A stretch of DNA of 64,000 nucleotides from G965212025 sp965237985 (GTDB taxonomy: Bacteria > Pseudomonadota > Gammaproteobacteria > Poriferisulfidales > Oxydemutatoraceae): assembly GCA_965237985.1 (NCBI GenBank), contig OZ250161.1:1550001-1614000 (forward strand), written 5' to 3'. Both the position numbers and the translations under genes were made by a program. Numbering within the stretch: the first letter of the stretch is position 1; each line of letters starts with the position of its first letter. A model generated the notes under the pieces. The model had not been told where the DNA came from. It worked only from the letters and a program-made list of their open reading frames with translations, and made no database searches. Below, one piece after another: positions 47,342 to 56,116 of the stretch.

Positions 47342-48778
47342 TTAATTCCTCATTCGGTGCCCCATCGGCTTGTGCAGGAGCGCCAGTGGAGCGCCAGGTT
47401 CTTGTGGAGCGCCAGGTTCTTGTGGAGCGCCAGGTTCTTGTGGAGCGCCAGGTTCTTGTGGAGCGCCAAGTTCTTGTGGAGCGCCAGGTTCTGTGTTTCC
47501 GTCACCATGGTCATGGCCAACCTCGGGCTGTACTCCTGCTTTCTCCTCGCGCAGTTGTGGTGCTGGAACCGGTGGTGTGTCTTGAGTAGAGCCGTCGCGT
47601 GCTCCCATTCTTCCGTGGACATTATCACCACCATCAGCTTTCGCAGTGTCGTCGGGCGTTCCAGCGTCCCCCCCCACGCTTGGCAGCACCAGCGCCTTCA
47701 CGCTTCTTTTGGGTTTGTTGTGTAAGCGGTAGGTTGATTCAGGAATCGGAGGAGCCGTCTGTTGCTGTTCACCATCTAGCACCTGAGGCTGGTTATTAGC
47801 AGGTATTTCCTCGTAGATTCTCTCATCCCCATCATCCCCATGCGTACCAAAGGTTGGCGATCCTGTTGCATCCAATGGTGTGGGTGGCACTGGCGGCGGC
47901 TGAGTCTGGTTATTAGCAGGTATTTCCTCGTAGATTCTGCCATCCCCTTGCGCACCAAGGGTTAGCGATCCTGTTGCATCCAATCGTTCGGGTAGTGGTG
48001 GCGGCCGATCATTCACGTGAGTACCTATTTCCTCGTAGATTCTGTCAACAGGAGTCGGCAAGGTGAACGGAGTTGCCGCAATATGAGAACCCGGGTTGGC
48101 TTTTTGTCGTTTAGCTTCGTAAGCAACTGTCTCCAGACGGCATACTTCAGCCAACTTTGCATTGTAGTAGGAGCCTGTAGCGCTTTCTTCGCTGCCATAT
48201 TTGCGCCATTCTTTATTAAAAGACTCAACGTCATTCTCGGTGTACCGGTTGTCGCTTGGGGCAAGCCCGAGGAAAACTTCATGCAGGGATGTCATGTAAG
48301 CCTTCCTGCTGACAGAGGCGTTCTCCCGCGCGCCACGAATCCGGTCGAACAACACCGGGACAGGAGGACCGTTAAGATTCTGAAGTCGCGCATAGCATTC
48401 GGAAGGCAGGTGAGGAGGAGGGAGAGGGGAGGTGCTGCTGTTGGCGCCTTCTGCTGGAGGTGGGGAAAACGAAGAAGTGTCGTGCAGGCGATGACCATTG
48501 TTTGAATATTTTTTGCCATACCCGTAAGACTGCCTTAGCTGATCTTCGAGAACATTTAGATAAGCATGCCTTTCCTCGATGCGGTTGTTCCGGTAACCCT
48601 TTGAAATTTTCCACAGCAGTCCGTGTAAAAGAGAAGCAAGCGGCATCCGATGCACGACCTTATATCCCTCGCCAGATTTTCGCACCTGCGGCTCCAGCAT
48701 CACACCTTTTTGTGCTTTGATCTGCGCATTCCACGCTTTGAGAACGTTTGAGTTAAGTTTAAAATCGATTGTTGGCAT
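47342..48778 (-). CDS. Effector-like protein B: conserved N-domain, three IYEEI sites and polyproline motifs
   Basis: The 478-residue product starts at ATG 48778 with GAGGGG seven bases upstream. The N-terminal domain (about 45-175) is shared with protein A: GYRNNRIEERHAYLNVLEDQ at 61-80 and RKAYMTSLHEVFLGLA at 158-173. The tail has three near-identical blocks: RIYEEIGTHVNDRPPPLPER (Tyr248), RIYEEIPANNQTQPPPVPP (Tyr283) and RIYEEIPANNQ (Tyr322), with LDATGS linkers. pYEEI is the known best ligand of Src-family SH2 domains; PPLPER fits the class II SH3 pattern PxxPxR. The end has six GAPQEP/GAPQEL units. No signal peptide; a type III/IV/other secretion route is inference. Confidence 0.65.
   Translation of the reverse strand: MPTIDFKLNSNVLKAWNAQIKAQKGVMLEPQVRKSGEGYKVVHRMPLASLLHGLLWKISKGYRNNRIEERHAYLNVLEDQLRQSYGYGKKYSNNGHRLHDTSSFSPPPAEGANSSTSPLPPPHLPSECYARLQNLNGPPVPVLFDRIRGARENASVSRKAYMTSLHEVFLGLAPSDNRYTENDVESFNKEWRKYGSEESATGSYYNAKLAEVCRLETVAYEAKRQKANPGSHIAATPFTLPTPVDRIYEEIGTHVNDRPPPLPERLDATGSLTLGAQGDGRIYEEIPANNQTQPPPVPPTPLDATGSPTFGTHGDDGDERIYEEIPANNQPQVLDGEQQQTAPPIPESTYRLHNKPKRSVKALVLPSVGGDAGTPDDTAKADGGDNVHGRMGARDGSTQDTPPVPAPQLREEKAGVQPEVGHDHGDGNTEPGAPQELGAPQEPGAPQEPGAPQEPGAPQEPGAPLALLHKPMGHRMRN
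47386..47493 (-). repeat. 18-bp coding repeat (GAPQEP), six units
   Basis: GTGGAGCGCCAGGTTCTT repeats six times head to tail, keeping frame and encoding GAPQEP near the C-terminus of effector-like protein B. One unit has AAG for AGG, giving GAPQEL. Unit number may be variable. Confidence 0.9.
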
Positions 48779-49351
48779 GATTCACCCCTCTATAAATAAC
48801 CGCCTGACCAAAAAACTGGCACAGTCCTTTCCTGTTGTGCAGGTGAACAAGCGTCTCCACCTAATTTCTTGGCAACATCCATTCCGAAACTGCAAACCGC
48901 CACACCACAGGTGCAAAACCGCTCCGAGCACACTATTACTGGAACACTCTGTCACACGAAAGCTCCCTGTTTCAAAACTAATGTGGGTATTGTACAACTT
49001 TATCCTCCGTGTTGCAAGGGTGTGGATAAGCCAATGTGCCGGCACATTGGCACATGTCTGCTTTTTGACCCGGCTGTTGCGGGTCTGCCCCCAACCGCTT
49101 CAGGATTTCCATACGATGCCTCCTGCTCTTCGAATACCTGGTTTATTTTTTTTCAGTGAGTTCTCTGACGATGCCGGGACACACCAGGTTCCCCACGGCT
49201 GTTGCTTGAAAACAGTGAGTCTGTGGTGTCGGCGGGCATCTCGTTCAGCATCATGAAACTCTGGTTGGTCTGATGCTCGTACAGCGTAACGCGTGAGCGG
49301 AAAACGAAGTGTGGTTGATATTGTTGGTGCTTTGCGGGTATAACAGATGCT
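48779..49351. other. Intergenic region upstream of effector-like gene B and apbE
   Basis: About 570 bases between divergent genes. It should hold both promoters. Short frames have no recognisable content. Confidence 0.4.
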
Positions 49352-50404
49352 ATGTCAGTTCTGCACAGTGCTTCGCAGGGAAATGTCGCCTCCGGAGTTT
49401 TCCGCGTCGTCTCTGCACTCGGTCTGGTGGTTTTTTTTGTCGGGTGCGGGGCGAATGATCCGACTTTGCTGGGCGGTGAGACCATGGGAACGACCTGGTC
49501 GATCGCGATTGTTGACCCGCTTTCCGAGCAACAGCGTATCGAGCTGAGAAAAGAAACGGAGGCGTTGCTGGTCGGTGTCAACCAGAGCATGTCCAATTGG
49601 CTGGAAGATTCCGAGGTCAGCCGCATTAACGATTCTCGGAGTGTCGATTGGCAGCCTGTGTCTCCGGGGCTCGCCGCGGTGTTGGCCACGGCTTTGCAGA
49701 CACATCGTTTCAGCGAGGGTTATTTCGACATTACGGTTTCGCCACTCGTGCGCCTCTGGGGCTTTGGTCCTAGTCCGGAAGATATAATCCCTCCAAGTGA
49801 ACAGGAAATTCAAGCCGTTCTCCCTGAAGTCGGGAGCGAGAAATTGCAGTTGCGCCTGCGGCCGCCTGCTCTGCGCAAGAATCATCCGAAGCTGCAGTTG
49901 GATTTGTCAGCCATTGCCAAAGGTTATGCGGTTGATGTTTTGTCTGAGCATCTGCATTCCGCGGGGTTTGACAACTTCATGGTGGAGATTGGGGGCGACT
50001 TGCGGGTTTCCGGGGGGAACCAGGAAGGGGCACCCTGGCGCATTGGGCTGGAAAAGCCGGTTGCCGGTGAGCGGGCGATATCTCTGGCCATCGCTTTGGA
50101 AAACGGCGGCGTGGCGAGTTCGGGAGGCTATCGCAACTTCGTGGGGGTGAACGGTGTACGATACCCGCACGGCATAGACCCGCACAGTGGTCGGCCGATA
50201 CAGCACCACACGATTATGGTCACAGTTGTTGCCGACACTGCGATGCAGGCGGATGCCCTGGCGACCGCCTTCTATGTTTTGGGAAGTGAAAAGGGTCTGG
50301 TGCTTGCCGCTCGAGAAAGGGTGGCGGTGGCTTTTTTTCTTCAGGAAAACGAAGAATTGCGCCCCGTATTCAGTAAGGTCTTCAAGCCTCTTTTGGTACA
50401 GTGA
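49352..50404 (+). CDS. apbE: FAD:protein FMN transferase ApbE (lipoprotein)
   Basis: ApbE attaches FMN by a phosphoester bond to Thr/Ser of Na+-NQR and RNF subunits in the periplasm. The 350-residue product has a lipoprotein signal with lipobox FVGC, then GETMGTTWSIAIV, LSAIAKGYAVDVLSEHL, GGDLRVSGG and the metal-site Thr/Asp region VVADTAMQADALATAFYVLG. The next gene encodes NqrM, so the target is likely NqrB/NqrC, not encoded in this window. Confidence 0.94.
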   Translation: MSVLHSASQGNVASGVFRVVSALGLVVFFVGCGANDPTLLGGETMGTTWSIAIVDPLSEQQRIELRKETEALLVGVNQSMSNWLEDSEVSRINDSRSVDWQPVSPGLAAVLATALQTHRFSEGYFDITVSPLVRLWGFGPSPEDIIPPSEQEIQAVLPEVGSEKLQLRLRPPALRKNHPKLQLDLSAIAKGYAVDVLSEHLHSAGFDNFMVEIGGDLRVSGGNQEGAPWRIGLEKPVAGERAISLAIALENGGVASSGGYRNFVGVNGVRYPHGIDPHSGRPIQHHTIMVTVVADTAMQADALATAFYVLGSEKGLVLAARERVAVAFFLQENEELRPVFSKVFKPLLVQ

Positions 50405-50595
50405 TCGTTACAATACTGACTTTCGTTGTAATGCTGCTGGCAGCCTCGCTTATGATGGTCGGCATCTTTCGCGGCAGGAAGCTGAAGGGCAGTTGCGGCG
50501 GCCCCAACTGTGCCAGTTGCCGAAGTCCCAGTGCATGTCGCAACAAAACAGGAAGGCCAGTAACAAATATGAGTGAGGAATCTGATGACTTATAA
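50401..50595 (+). CDS. nqrM: Na+-NQR maturation protein NqrM
   Basis: The 64-residue product starts with GTG on the apbE stop. It has one membrane helix (VTILTFVVMLLAASLMMVGIF truncated to its core in the family) followed by a Cys-rich tail, GSCGGPNCASC and SACRNK, typical of NqrM (DUF539), which delivers iron for the metal centre of Na+-NQR. The apbE-nqrM pair is normally next to nqrA-F. Confidence 0.85.
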   Translation: MIVTILTFVVMLLAASLMMVGIFRGRKLKGSCGGPNCASCRSPSACRNKTGRPVTNMSEESDDL

Positions 50596-51436
50596 AACCA
50601 CAATTTCTGCTGAAACCGTGCGCCAGCACCAAGACGATCCGGACTGGGTCGTGTTTGATTGCCGCTTTGTGCTTGGTTCTCCCGCGGCTGGTGGGTTGGC
50701 TTACCGGGATGGCCACATCCCCGGGGCGCGTTTCATGGACGTGGACACAGACCTGTCTGCCCCTCCCGGACCTGCCGATGGTCGCCATCCCTTGCCGGAC
50801 GTGCAAGGCTTCGTCGAAAAACTTCGCAATTGGGGAGTCGGCAACCATTCACAGGTTGTGGTTTACGATGGCGACAAAGGCCCGTTCGCAGCACGTGCCT
50901 GGTGGACTTTGCAATGGTTGGGACATACTGAGACCGCTTTGCTTGAAGGTGGCCTGGCAGGCTGGGTGGACGCAGGCTACCCGATCAGCACGGACGAACC
51001 GGATTGCAGTCCGGGTTCGTTTTCTGGCACACCTAACCCAGATATGGTCGTCAACGTACAGGAAGTGGAGGGAATGCTGCGGAAGGATTGCGTGTCGCTT
51101 TTGGATGCGAGGCCAAACCCGCGTTACCGGGGAGAAGGTGAGAACATCGATCCTTATGGTGGTCACATTCCCGGTTCACTGAGTTTCTTCTGGGGAGAGA
51201 ACCTCGATGAAAATAGTCGGTTTCTTCCGCCTGAAGTTTTGCGCCAGCGCTTTGCCCCGATGGCTGAAAAGGAAATCGTGCATTCCTGCGGTTCGGGTGT
51301 GACGGCCTGCCACAATGTGCTGGCAATGGAAATCGCCGGCTTCCCGCGGCCAAGACTTTATGTGGGTTCCTGGAGTGAGTGGATTCGTTCCGAGGAAAGA
51401 CCGAGAGCGACAGGCGGGGAACCTGGCGGGGTATAA
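50585..51436 (+). CDS. sseA: Sulfurtransferase, 3-mercaptopyruvate type
   Basis: Two rhodanese domains, the second active. From ATG 50585 (GTGAGGAAT before it) the product has 283 residues. The active loop HSCGSGVTAC with Cys235 is the CGSGVTA form of mercaptopyruvate rather than thiosulfate sulfurtransferases. DGHIPGARFMD in domain 1 and GGHIPGSLSFFW in domain 2 are the repeated rhodanese motifs. Overlaps the end of nqrM. Confidence 0.9.
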   Translation: MTYKTTISAETVRQHQDDPDWVVFDCRFVLGSPAAGGLAYRDGHIPGARFMDVDTDLSAPPGPADGRHPLPDVQGFVEKLRNWGVGNHSQVVVYDGDKGPFAARAWWTLQWLGHTETALLEGGLAGWVDAGYPISTDEPDCSPGSFSGTPNPDMVVNVQEVEGMLRKDCVSLLDARPNPRYRGEGENIDPYGGHIPGSLSFFWGENLDENSRFLPPEVLRQRFAPMAEKEIVHSCGSGVTACHNVLAMEIAGFPRPRLYVGSWSEWIRSEERPRATGGEPGGV

Positions 51437-51464
51437 ACCGGGAACTCTGACAAAATTTGAAGTT

Positions 51465-52034
51465 TTGAACTACTGTAGCGATTGTGGTTCTCCACGTGTG
51501 GCGGAGTGTGTGCCGGAAGGAGACAACCGGGTGCGCCACGTTTGCCAGGCCTGCGGGAAAATCTTTTACCAGAATCCGAAAGTAGTGGCTGGATGCATTT
51601 TGCACTGGCAAAACAAAATTCTTCTGTGTCGACGCTCTATCGAGCCACGTTCGAATTACTGGACGGTACCGGCAGGTTTTATGGAGAACCACGAGTCCAT
51701 TCAGGAAGCCGCAGCCCGTGAAGCATGGGAAGAAGCGCGAGCAAAGTCATCAAATCTGACTTTGCATGGTCTCTACGCATTGAAACACGTGAGCCAAGTC
51801 TATGCGCTGTACCATGGAGATCTTGATGGCGGGCACGCGGAGCCTGGGACAGAAACTTGTGAAGTGAAGCTTTACGAGGAAAGCGAAATCCCGTGGGACA
51901 GGATTGCTTTCCAAGTGGTCGCCGAAGGGCTGAAGGACTTCCTGCTGGATCGCAAGGGACAATGTTTTCAATTGCACCAAGGCGAGTTGAGTCGTAATAA
52001 AAAAAATGAATTGTTTTACGCGGCAATTTCCTGA
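51465..52034 (+). CDS. NUDIX hydrolase with N-terminal zinc ribbon
   Basis: The frame is open from inside sseA; the family start (M/L-NYCSDCG) points to TTG 51465, giving 189 residues, though this start is uncertain. Residues 1-35 form a zinc ribbon (CSDCG and CQACG), then QNPKVVAGCIL and the Nudix box GFMENHESIQEAAAREAWEE. Similar proteins hydrolyse nucleoside diphosphate derivatives such as ADP-ribose or NADH; the substrate is not determined. Confidence 0.85.
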   Translation: MNYCSDCGSPRVAECVPEGDNRVRHVCQACGKIFYQNPKVVAGCILHWQNKILLCRRSIEPRSNYWTVPAGFMENHESIQEAAAREAWEEARAKSSNLTLHGLYALKHVSQVYALYHGDLDGGHAEPGTETCEVKLYEESEIPWDRIAFQVVAEGLKDFLLDRKGQCFQLHQGELSRNKKNELFYAAIS

Positions 52035-52086
52035 ACAGCTTGCGTGTGCCTGAGAGGGTATGATTTGCCGTACTAACGGAGACCTT

Positions 52087-52506
52087 ATGGAAAAACCAGT
52101 TTTTTTGAAACCCTGTCTGTTGGGGTCATTTGTGCTTGTTTTGACGCTGAGCCTGTCAGTCGACGGTGCTGTGGCAGGTCACCACGAAATACCAAACCTC
52201 AAGGGCACCTGGAAAGGAATGAATTACACCTTGTCCGATCTCAAGGGCTACAGGCAGTGGGAAAAGGTCATACACATTACTGAGCAGAAGGATCGTCGCT
52301 TCAGTGGCCACTTTAAATACAGTGAAGGACGCAGGGATTTTTTTGGTATTGTTTTCAATGACAACAGAACCCTGTTGTGGGTGTCCACCAAAAGCAACGG
52401 ACTCAGTCCCGGCAGACTTTTGGATGAGGACACACTGGATGTGTGCTACGTGGAGTCCGGAGCGGAAGCTACGGTTGGGTGCACTTTATTCAGTAGACAG
52501 AAATAG
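52087..52506 (+). CDS. Exported small protein of unknown function
   Basis: ATG 52087 follows CGGAGACCTT. The 139-residue product has a signal peptide (hydrophobic LLGSFVLVLTLSLSVDG, cleavage likely after AVA). The mature part is rich in beta-like stretches: LKGTWKGMNYTLSDLKGY, FSGHFKYSEGRRDFFGIVF, TLDVCYVES. It resembles small lipocalin-like periplasmic proteins, but I do not recognise a family. Confidence 0.7.
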   Translation: MEKPVFLKPCLLGSFVLVLTLSLSVDGAVAGHHEIPNLKGTWKGMNYTLSDLKGYRQWEKVIHITEQKDRRFSGHFKYSEGRRDFFGIVFNDNRTLLWVSTKSNGLSPGRLLDEDTLDVCYVESGAEATVGCTLFSRQK

Positions 52507-52694
52507 CTGGCTTGCCTGCTTTTTACGGGAACGACGGGCCATGCCGAACCTCCAGGTTTCCGAAAAGACCTTGATCTTTTAGTTTATTCTTCGAGCCGGA
52601 TCTCTACGGTCGGCGACAACCGGGAATATCCCTTGAGCTTGGGTCGACAGGAGATCAGGCGGGAGACCAGTCAGACGACAGGAGTACTCTACGA

Positions 52695-54377
52695 ATGAGC
52701 AGTTTTTTTGCCAAAGAAAGCATCGTTGTCGGGCCGGACTTCAACCGTTGGAAAGTGCCCCCCGCATCCATCGCCATCCACCTTTGCATTGGTTCCGTTT
52801 ATGCCTGGAGCATCTACAACCCGGCACTGACGAAAGTTATTGGGGTGGTTGGCAGTACTGCGAAAGACTGGACTTTGAATGAAGTCGTATGGATTTTCAC
52901 GGTTGCCATTGTTTTTCTGGGACTCGCCGCAGCATTTGCCGGGCGGTGGCTGGAAACTGTTGGGCCGCGTACGGTGGGGATCGTCGCTGCCATTTGCTGG
53001 GGAGGTGGTTATATTGTCGGCAGCGCCGGTATTGCCACGCACCAGCTTTGGCTGGTCTATCTCGGTTATGGCGCCATTGGTGGATGCGGGCTGGGATTGG
53101 GCTATGTTTCACCAGTGAGCACCCTCATTCGCTGGTTTCCAGATCGACGGGGTATGGCGACAGGCATGGCCATAATGGGTTTCGGCGGTGGTGCCATGCT
53201 GGCAACGCCCCTTAAGGAATATCTGATCCGTACGTTTTACCAGGCTCCGGACTACCTGGGAGCAGTGTCAGGGCTTGATCTGGTGACTATTGGCGGGCGT
53301 CGTTTCGCGGAAATAGGCAACGAAATGAAAGAAGTCGTCGTTGTCGGTGTCAATGAAGTCAGCAAAATGGTGGTTCCGGGCGACCCCGGCGTCTATCTTG
53401 TAGGTACCGGTTCCATCGGTGCCTGGCAGACTTTTTTGATTATCGGGTTGATTTACTTCGTGATCATGATTATTGCTTCGATGAGTTATCGGCTGCCTGC
53501 TCCGGGCTGGAAGCCGGAGGGCTGGGAGCCCCCTGCCGCTGAGGTGGCGAAAAAGAAAATGATCAGTGGCAACGATGTCGACATCGATCAGGCACTGAAG
53601 ACTCCTCAGTTTTACCAACTTTGGATTGTTCTGTGTTTCAACGTGACAGCCGGCATCGGCGTTATCGGCGTTGCCAAAACCATGATGTCCGAAATTTTCG
53701 GCACGACTTTGCCAAACATTGTCGATGGTGCCTTTGCAGCTTTTTATGTGCTCATGATCAGTGTTTTCAACATGATCGGGCGCTTTCTCTGGGCCAGTAC
53801 ATCGGACCATATCGGACGCAGGAATACCTACTGGGTGTTTTTTGTAGGCGGGATCCTGCTTTACCTTTCCATCCCTTACACGGCGCAACAGGTGAATGTC
53901 AACCCCGCAGTACTCTGGCTGGTTTTCTTTTATGCCGCCACCATGATTATTTTTACTTTCTACGGCGGTGGCTTTGCAACGATTCCGGCCTACCTTGCGG
54001 ATATTTTCGGCACCCACCACGTCGGCGGCATTCACGGCAGATTATTGACGGCCTGGAGTGCGGCGGGCGTGTTTGGACCTTTGGCAATCACTACCCTGAG
54101 GCAGCATTCTTTGACAGAGTCCATCCACGAACTGGTCGCGAAAATCAGTCCGGAGAGATTTTTTGAAACCTTTGGCTCCGGGGTGGAACAGCTTGAGTTA
54201 CTGGTCGAGAAAAAAACCGTCACTCTGGCAAAGCTCATGGAGATTGCCCCGGCCGGAACGATTGATCCCACTCCGAGCCTGTACAACACGACCATGTACC
54301 TGATGGCTTTTCTGCTTTTACTGGCGTTGGTATCCAACGCTTTGATGCGGCCGGTTCACCCTCGGCATCACTTATAA
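52695..54377 (+). CDS. MFS transporter, OFA (oxalate/formate antiporter) family
   Basis: The 560-residue protein has about 12 membrane helices. FNRWKVPPASIAIHLCIGSV and YAWSIYNPALTK near the N-terminus, GYVSPVSTLIRWFPDRRGMA and TSDHIGRRNTYWVF are typical of the OFA family, which moves small carboxylates such as oxalate, formate, lactate or pyruvate. An insertion between helices 6 and 7 and a C-terminal extension with a final helix make it longer than OxlT. Substrate unknown. Confidence 0.87.
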   Translation: MSSFFAKESIVVGPDFNRWKVPPASIAIHLCIGSVYAWSIYNPALTKVIGVVGSTAKDWTLNEVVWIFTVAIVFLGLAAAFAGRWLETVGPRTVGIVAAICWGGGYIVGSAGIATHQLWLVYLGYGAIGGCGLGLGYVSPVSTLIRWFPDRRGMATGMAIMGFGGGAMLATPLKEYLIRTFYQAPDYLGAVSGLDLVTIGGRRFAEIGNEMKEVVVVGVNEVSKMVVPGDPGVYLVGTGSIGAWQTFLIIGLIYFVIMIIASMSYRLPAPGWKPEGWEPPAAEVAKKKMISGNDVDIDQALKTPQFYQLWIVLCFNVTAGIGVIGVAKTMMSEIFGTTLPNIVDGAFAAFYVLMISVFNMIGRFLWASTSDHIGRRNTYWVFFVGGILLYLSIPYTAQQVNVNPAVLWLVFFYAATMIIFTFYGGGFATIPAYLADIFGTHHVGGIHGRLLTAWSAAGVFGPLAITTLRQHSLTESIHELVAKISPERFFETFGSGVEQLELLVEKKTVTLAKLMEIAPAGTIDPTPSLYNTTMYLMAFLLLLALVSNALMRPVHPRHHL

Positions 54378-54563
54378 AACCCTTCCTGAAGTCATTTCTC
54401 CTGAGCGGCAACGATCTCGGGGCACAGATTTCAAAGTCTTCGGTGCAAATCCGCGGTTCCCCCAAAAGCTCCGTGCCTCCCCTGTTCTGGGGGGGCAGAT
54501 CTGCTTCGCTTCGCCTGGGGCGTGCGCTGGTTGGGGAAGTGCTTTTAAGCGGCTACGCTCGGC

Positions 54564-55202
54564 TTACTGTCCGTAAAGGATTTCAACCCGCCGATTCTGT
54601 GCGTAAGCCGCATCGGTTGTTCCATCTGTGGCTGGTTTTTCCTCACCATAACTGATCCAGGTGATTTGAGTCGCTGGAACCTGGTGTGCCAAAAGAAAAT
54701 TCCTGACCGACAGGGCGCGCCGTCCTCCCAGAGCAAGATTGTAGTTTGCAGAACCTCGTTCGTCAGTGTGCCCTTCAAGAACGACTTGAGCATTCGGATC
54801 GCTTCTCAGATATTCTGCATGACTGCGCAACACTTCACGCCCCTCGGTTTTTATTTGTGAACGATTGAACTCAAAGTAAACCACGTTGTAGCGCAATTGC
54901 GGATCGAAGCGCACAGATTCTTCATAGGGCATGCCGAGTTCGGCAATGACCTCTTCTCCGTATAAATCACTGGTAACGCCCACTTCGCCGCTTTCATAAA
55001 CCGTGAGATCTTCCCATTCGTCTGGCGGTGCCGGGGTTTCCGCCCGGGCTTCTTCCCACGGTTGCGGTGCCAGCGTTCCGTCTGCTTCAATTTTTGTCGC
55101 AGTGCAATTCACCAGAAAAACCGCAACCAGGGCTGCTGCCGGAAAGGTGTATAAAAAACGTCTGGTCGTGTGCAATGGGGTGCTCTGCTTCGTGTGTAGC
55201 AT
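54564..55202 (-). CDS. pal: OmpA-family lipoprotein, Pal-like
   Basis: The 212-residue product has a lipoprotein signal (lipobox LVNC) and a C-terminal OmpA/Pal peptidoglycan-binding domain: NVVYFEFNRSQI, VVLEGHTDERGSANYNLALG and RRAL, then ISYGEEKPATDG, AYAQNRRVEILY. The HTDERGS form is that of Pal. No tol or ybgF genes are next to it, so it may be a Pal paralogue. TTG 55175 is an alternative start giving a shorter leader. Confidence 0.82.
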   Translation of the reverse strand: MLHTKQSTPLHTTRRFLYTFPAAALVAVFLVNCTATKIEADGTLAPQPWEEARAETPAPPDEWEDLTVYESGEVGVTSDLYGEEVIAELGMPYEESVRFDPQLRYNVVYFEFNRSQIKTEGREVLRSHAEYLRSDPNAQVVLEGHTDERGSANYNLALGGRRALSVRNFLLAHQVPATQITWISYGEEKPATDGTTDAAYAQNRRVEILYGQ

Positions 55203-55579
55203 AGCAAAAACTGTAGCGCCTAAAAAGGTATTTGTATATTACAGTCCCTCCGGTTGAGATGGGCTGGTGTTTTCCTGGTGAATCAATCCGACGATGCCGG
55301 CGGATTATCGCGTTCTATGTTTTTTTGCGGTCAGAGGTTCCAGCAGTAAAGCCATGAACTAAAAAACGGACACGTCCAAATGAGACAGACCGACATGCAA
55401 GGTTCTTGCGTCAGGCCGGTTCCCGTTTTAGTATGCATCCCCCGTGTAGATGTGCTTGCAAGTGCTGTTGCAGTCGGGAGTTCTGACCGCCAGGTTGCTT
55501 TTCAAGCCCCTCGGGGTCTTGGGTTGTTTCCCCTTTGTGTGGGGGGGTGTCGAAATGACAAGGACGGTTTTCATAAACA
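55203..55579. other. Intergenic region between divergent pal-like gene and rpsF
   Basis: 377 bases holding both promoters. GC-rich hairpin-like sequence lies at about 55525-55545 (CCCC, loop, GGGG) just upstream of rpsF and could be part of an S6/S18 leader; this is only a suggestion. Confidence 0.4.
55406..55434 (+). promoter_or_regulatory. Candidate rpsF promoter
   Basis: TTGCGT at 55406-55411 and TAGTAT at 55429-55434 are 17 bases apart. Matches to consensus are moderate, and a leader of about 140 bases to rpsF would follow. Confidence 0.3.
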
Positions 55580-56113
55580 ATGGAACATTACGAAATAGTT
55601 TTTCTGGTGCATCCGAAGCACAGCGACCAGGTGCCGTCGATAGTGGATAAATACAAGTCCATTGTCCAAGGCAGAAAAGGCCATGTGCACCGGTTTGAAG
55701 ACTGGGGTTTGCGCAGCCTGGCCTACCCGATTCAGAAATTGAAGAATGCGCATTACGTGCTTTTGAACCTGGAATGCGATGCGGATTCGTTGAGGGAAAT
55801 CAAAGAGGATTTTCGTTTCAACGAGGCACTTTTGCGGAACCTTATTCTCAGCAAAAGCGAGGCGATAACTGATCCGTCACCGGTGGCACTTTCCGTAAAG
55901 CGGGTTGCAGAAAAAACAGCTGGCGAACAGAGTGAACAGTCGGAACCCGTGGACAGGACTGAAACAAAGGAAGCAACTTCTCCAGGCGAAAATTCCGGAA
56001 AAAGTCACGTGATTGCGACGGAAACCTTAAAATCAGGGGACAGCGTTTCGGAGCAAGTCAGTGATGGAACCGATACTGACGGGGATGACACTGAAAATAA
56101 AAGTGAGGGTTGA
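55580..56113 (+). CDS. rpsF: 30S ribosomal protein S6, with long acidic tail
   Basis: S6 binds S18 on the 30S platform. The 177-residue product starts MEHYEIVFLVHPKHSDQV and has RFEDWGLRSLAYPIQKLKNA, typical of S6. After about residue 100 comes a tail of some 75 residues rich in Ser, Glu, Asp and Thr, longer than the E. coli tail (total 131-135). The tail is likely disordered. Confidence 0.95.
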   Translation: MEHYEIVFLVHPKHSDQVPSIVDKYKSIVQGRKGHVHRFEDWGLRSLAYPIQKLKNAHYVLLNLECDADSLREIKEDFRFNEALLRNLILSKSEAITDPSPVALSVKRVAEKTAGEQSEQSEPVDRTETKEATSPGENSGKSHVIATETLKSGDSVSEQVSDGTDTDGDDTENKSEG

Positions 56114-56116
56114 CCA

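Noticed and set aside
47386..47493. Short regular repeats, possible CRISPR
   Set aside because: 18-bp head-to-tail units without spacers, in frame in a coding region.
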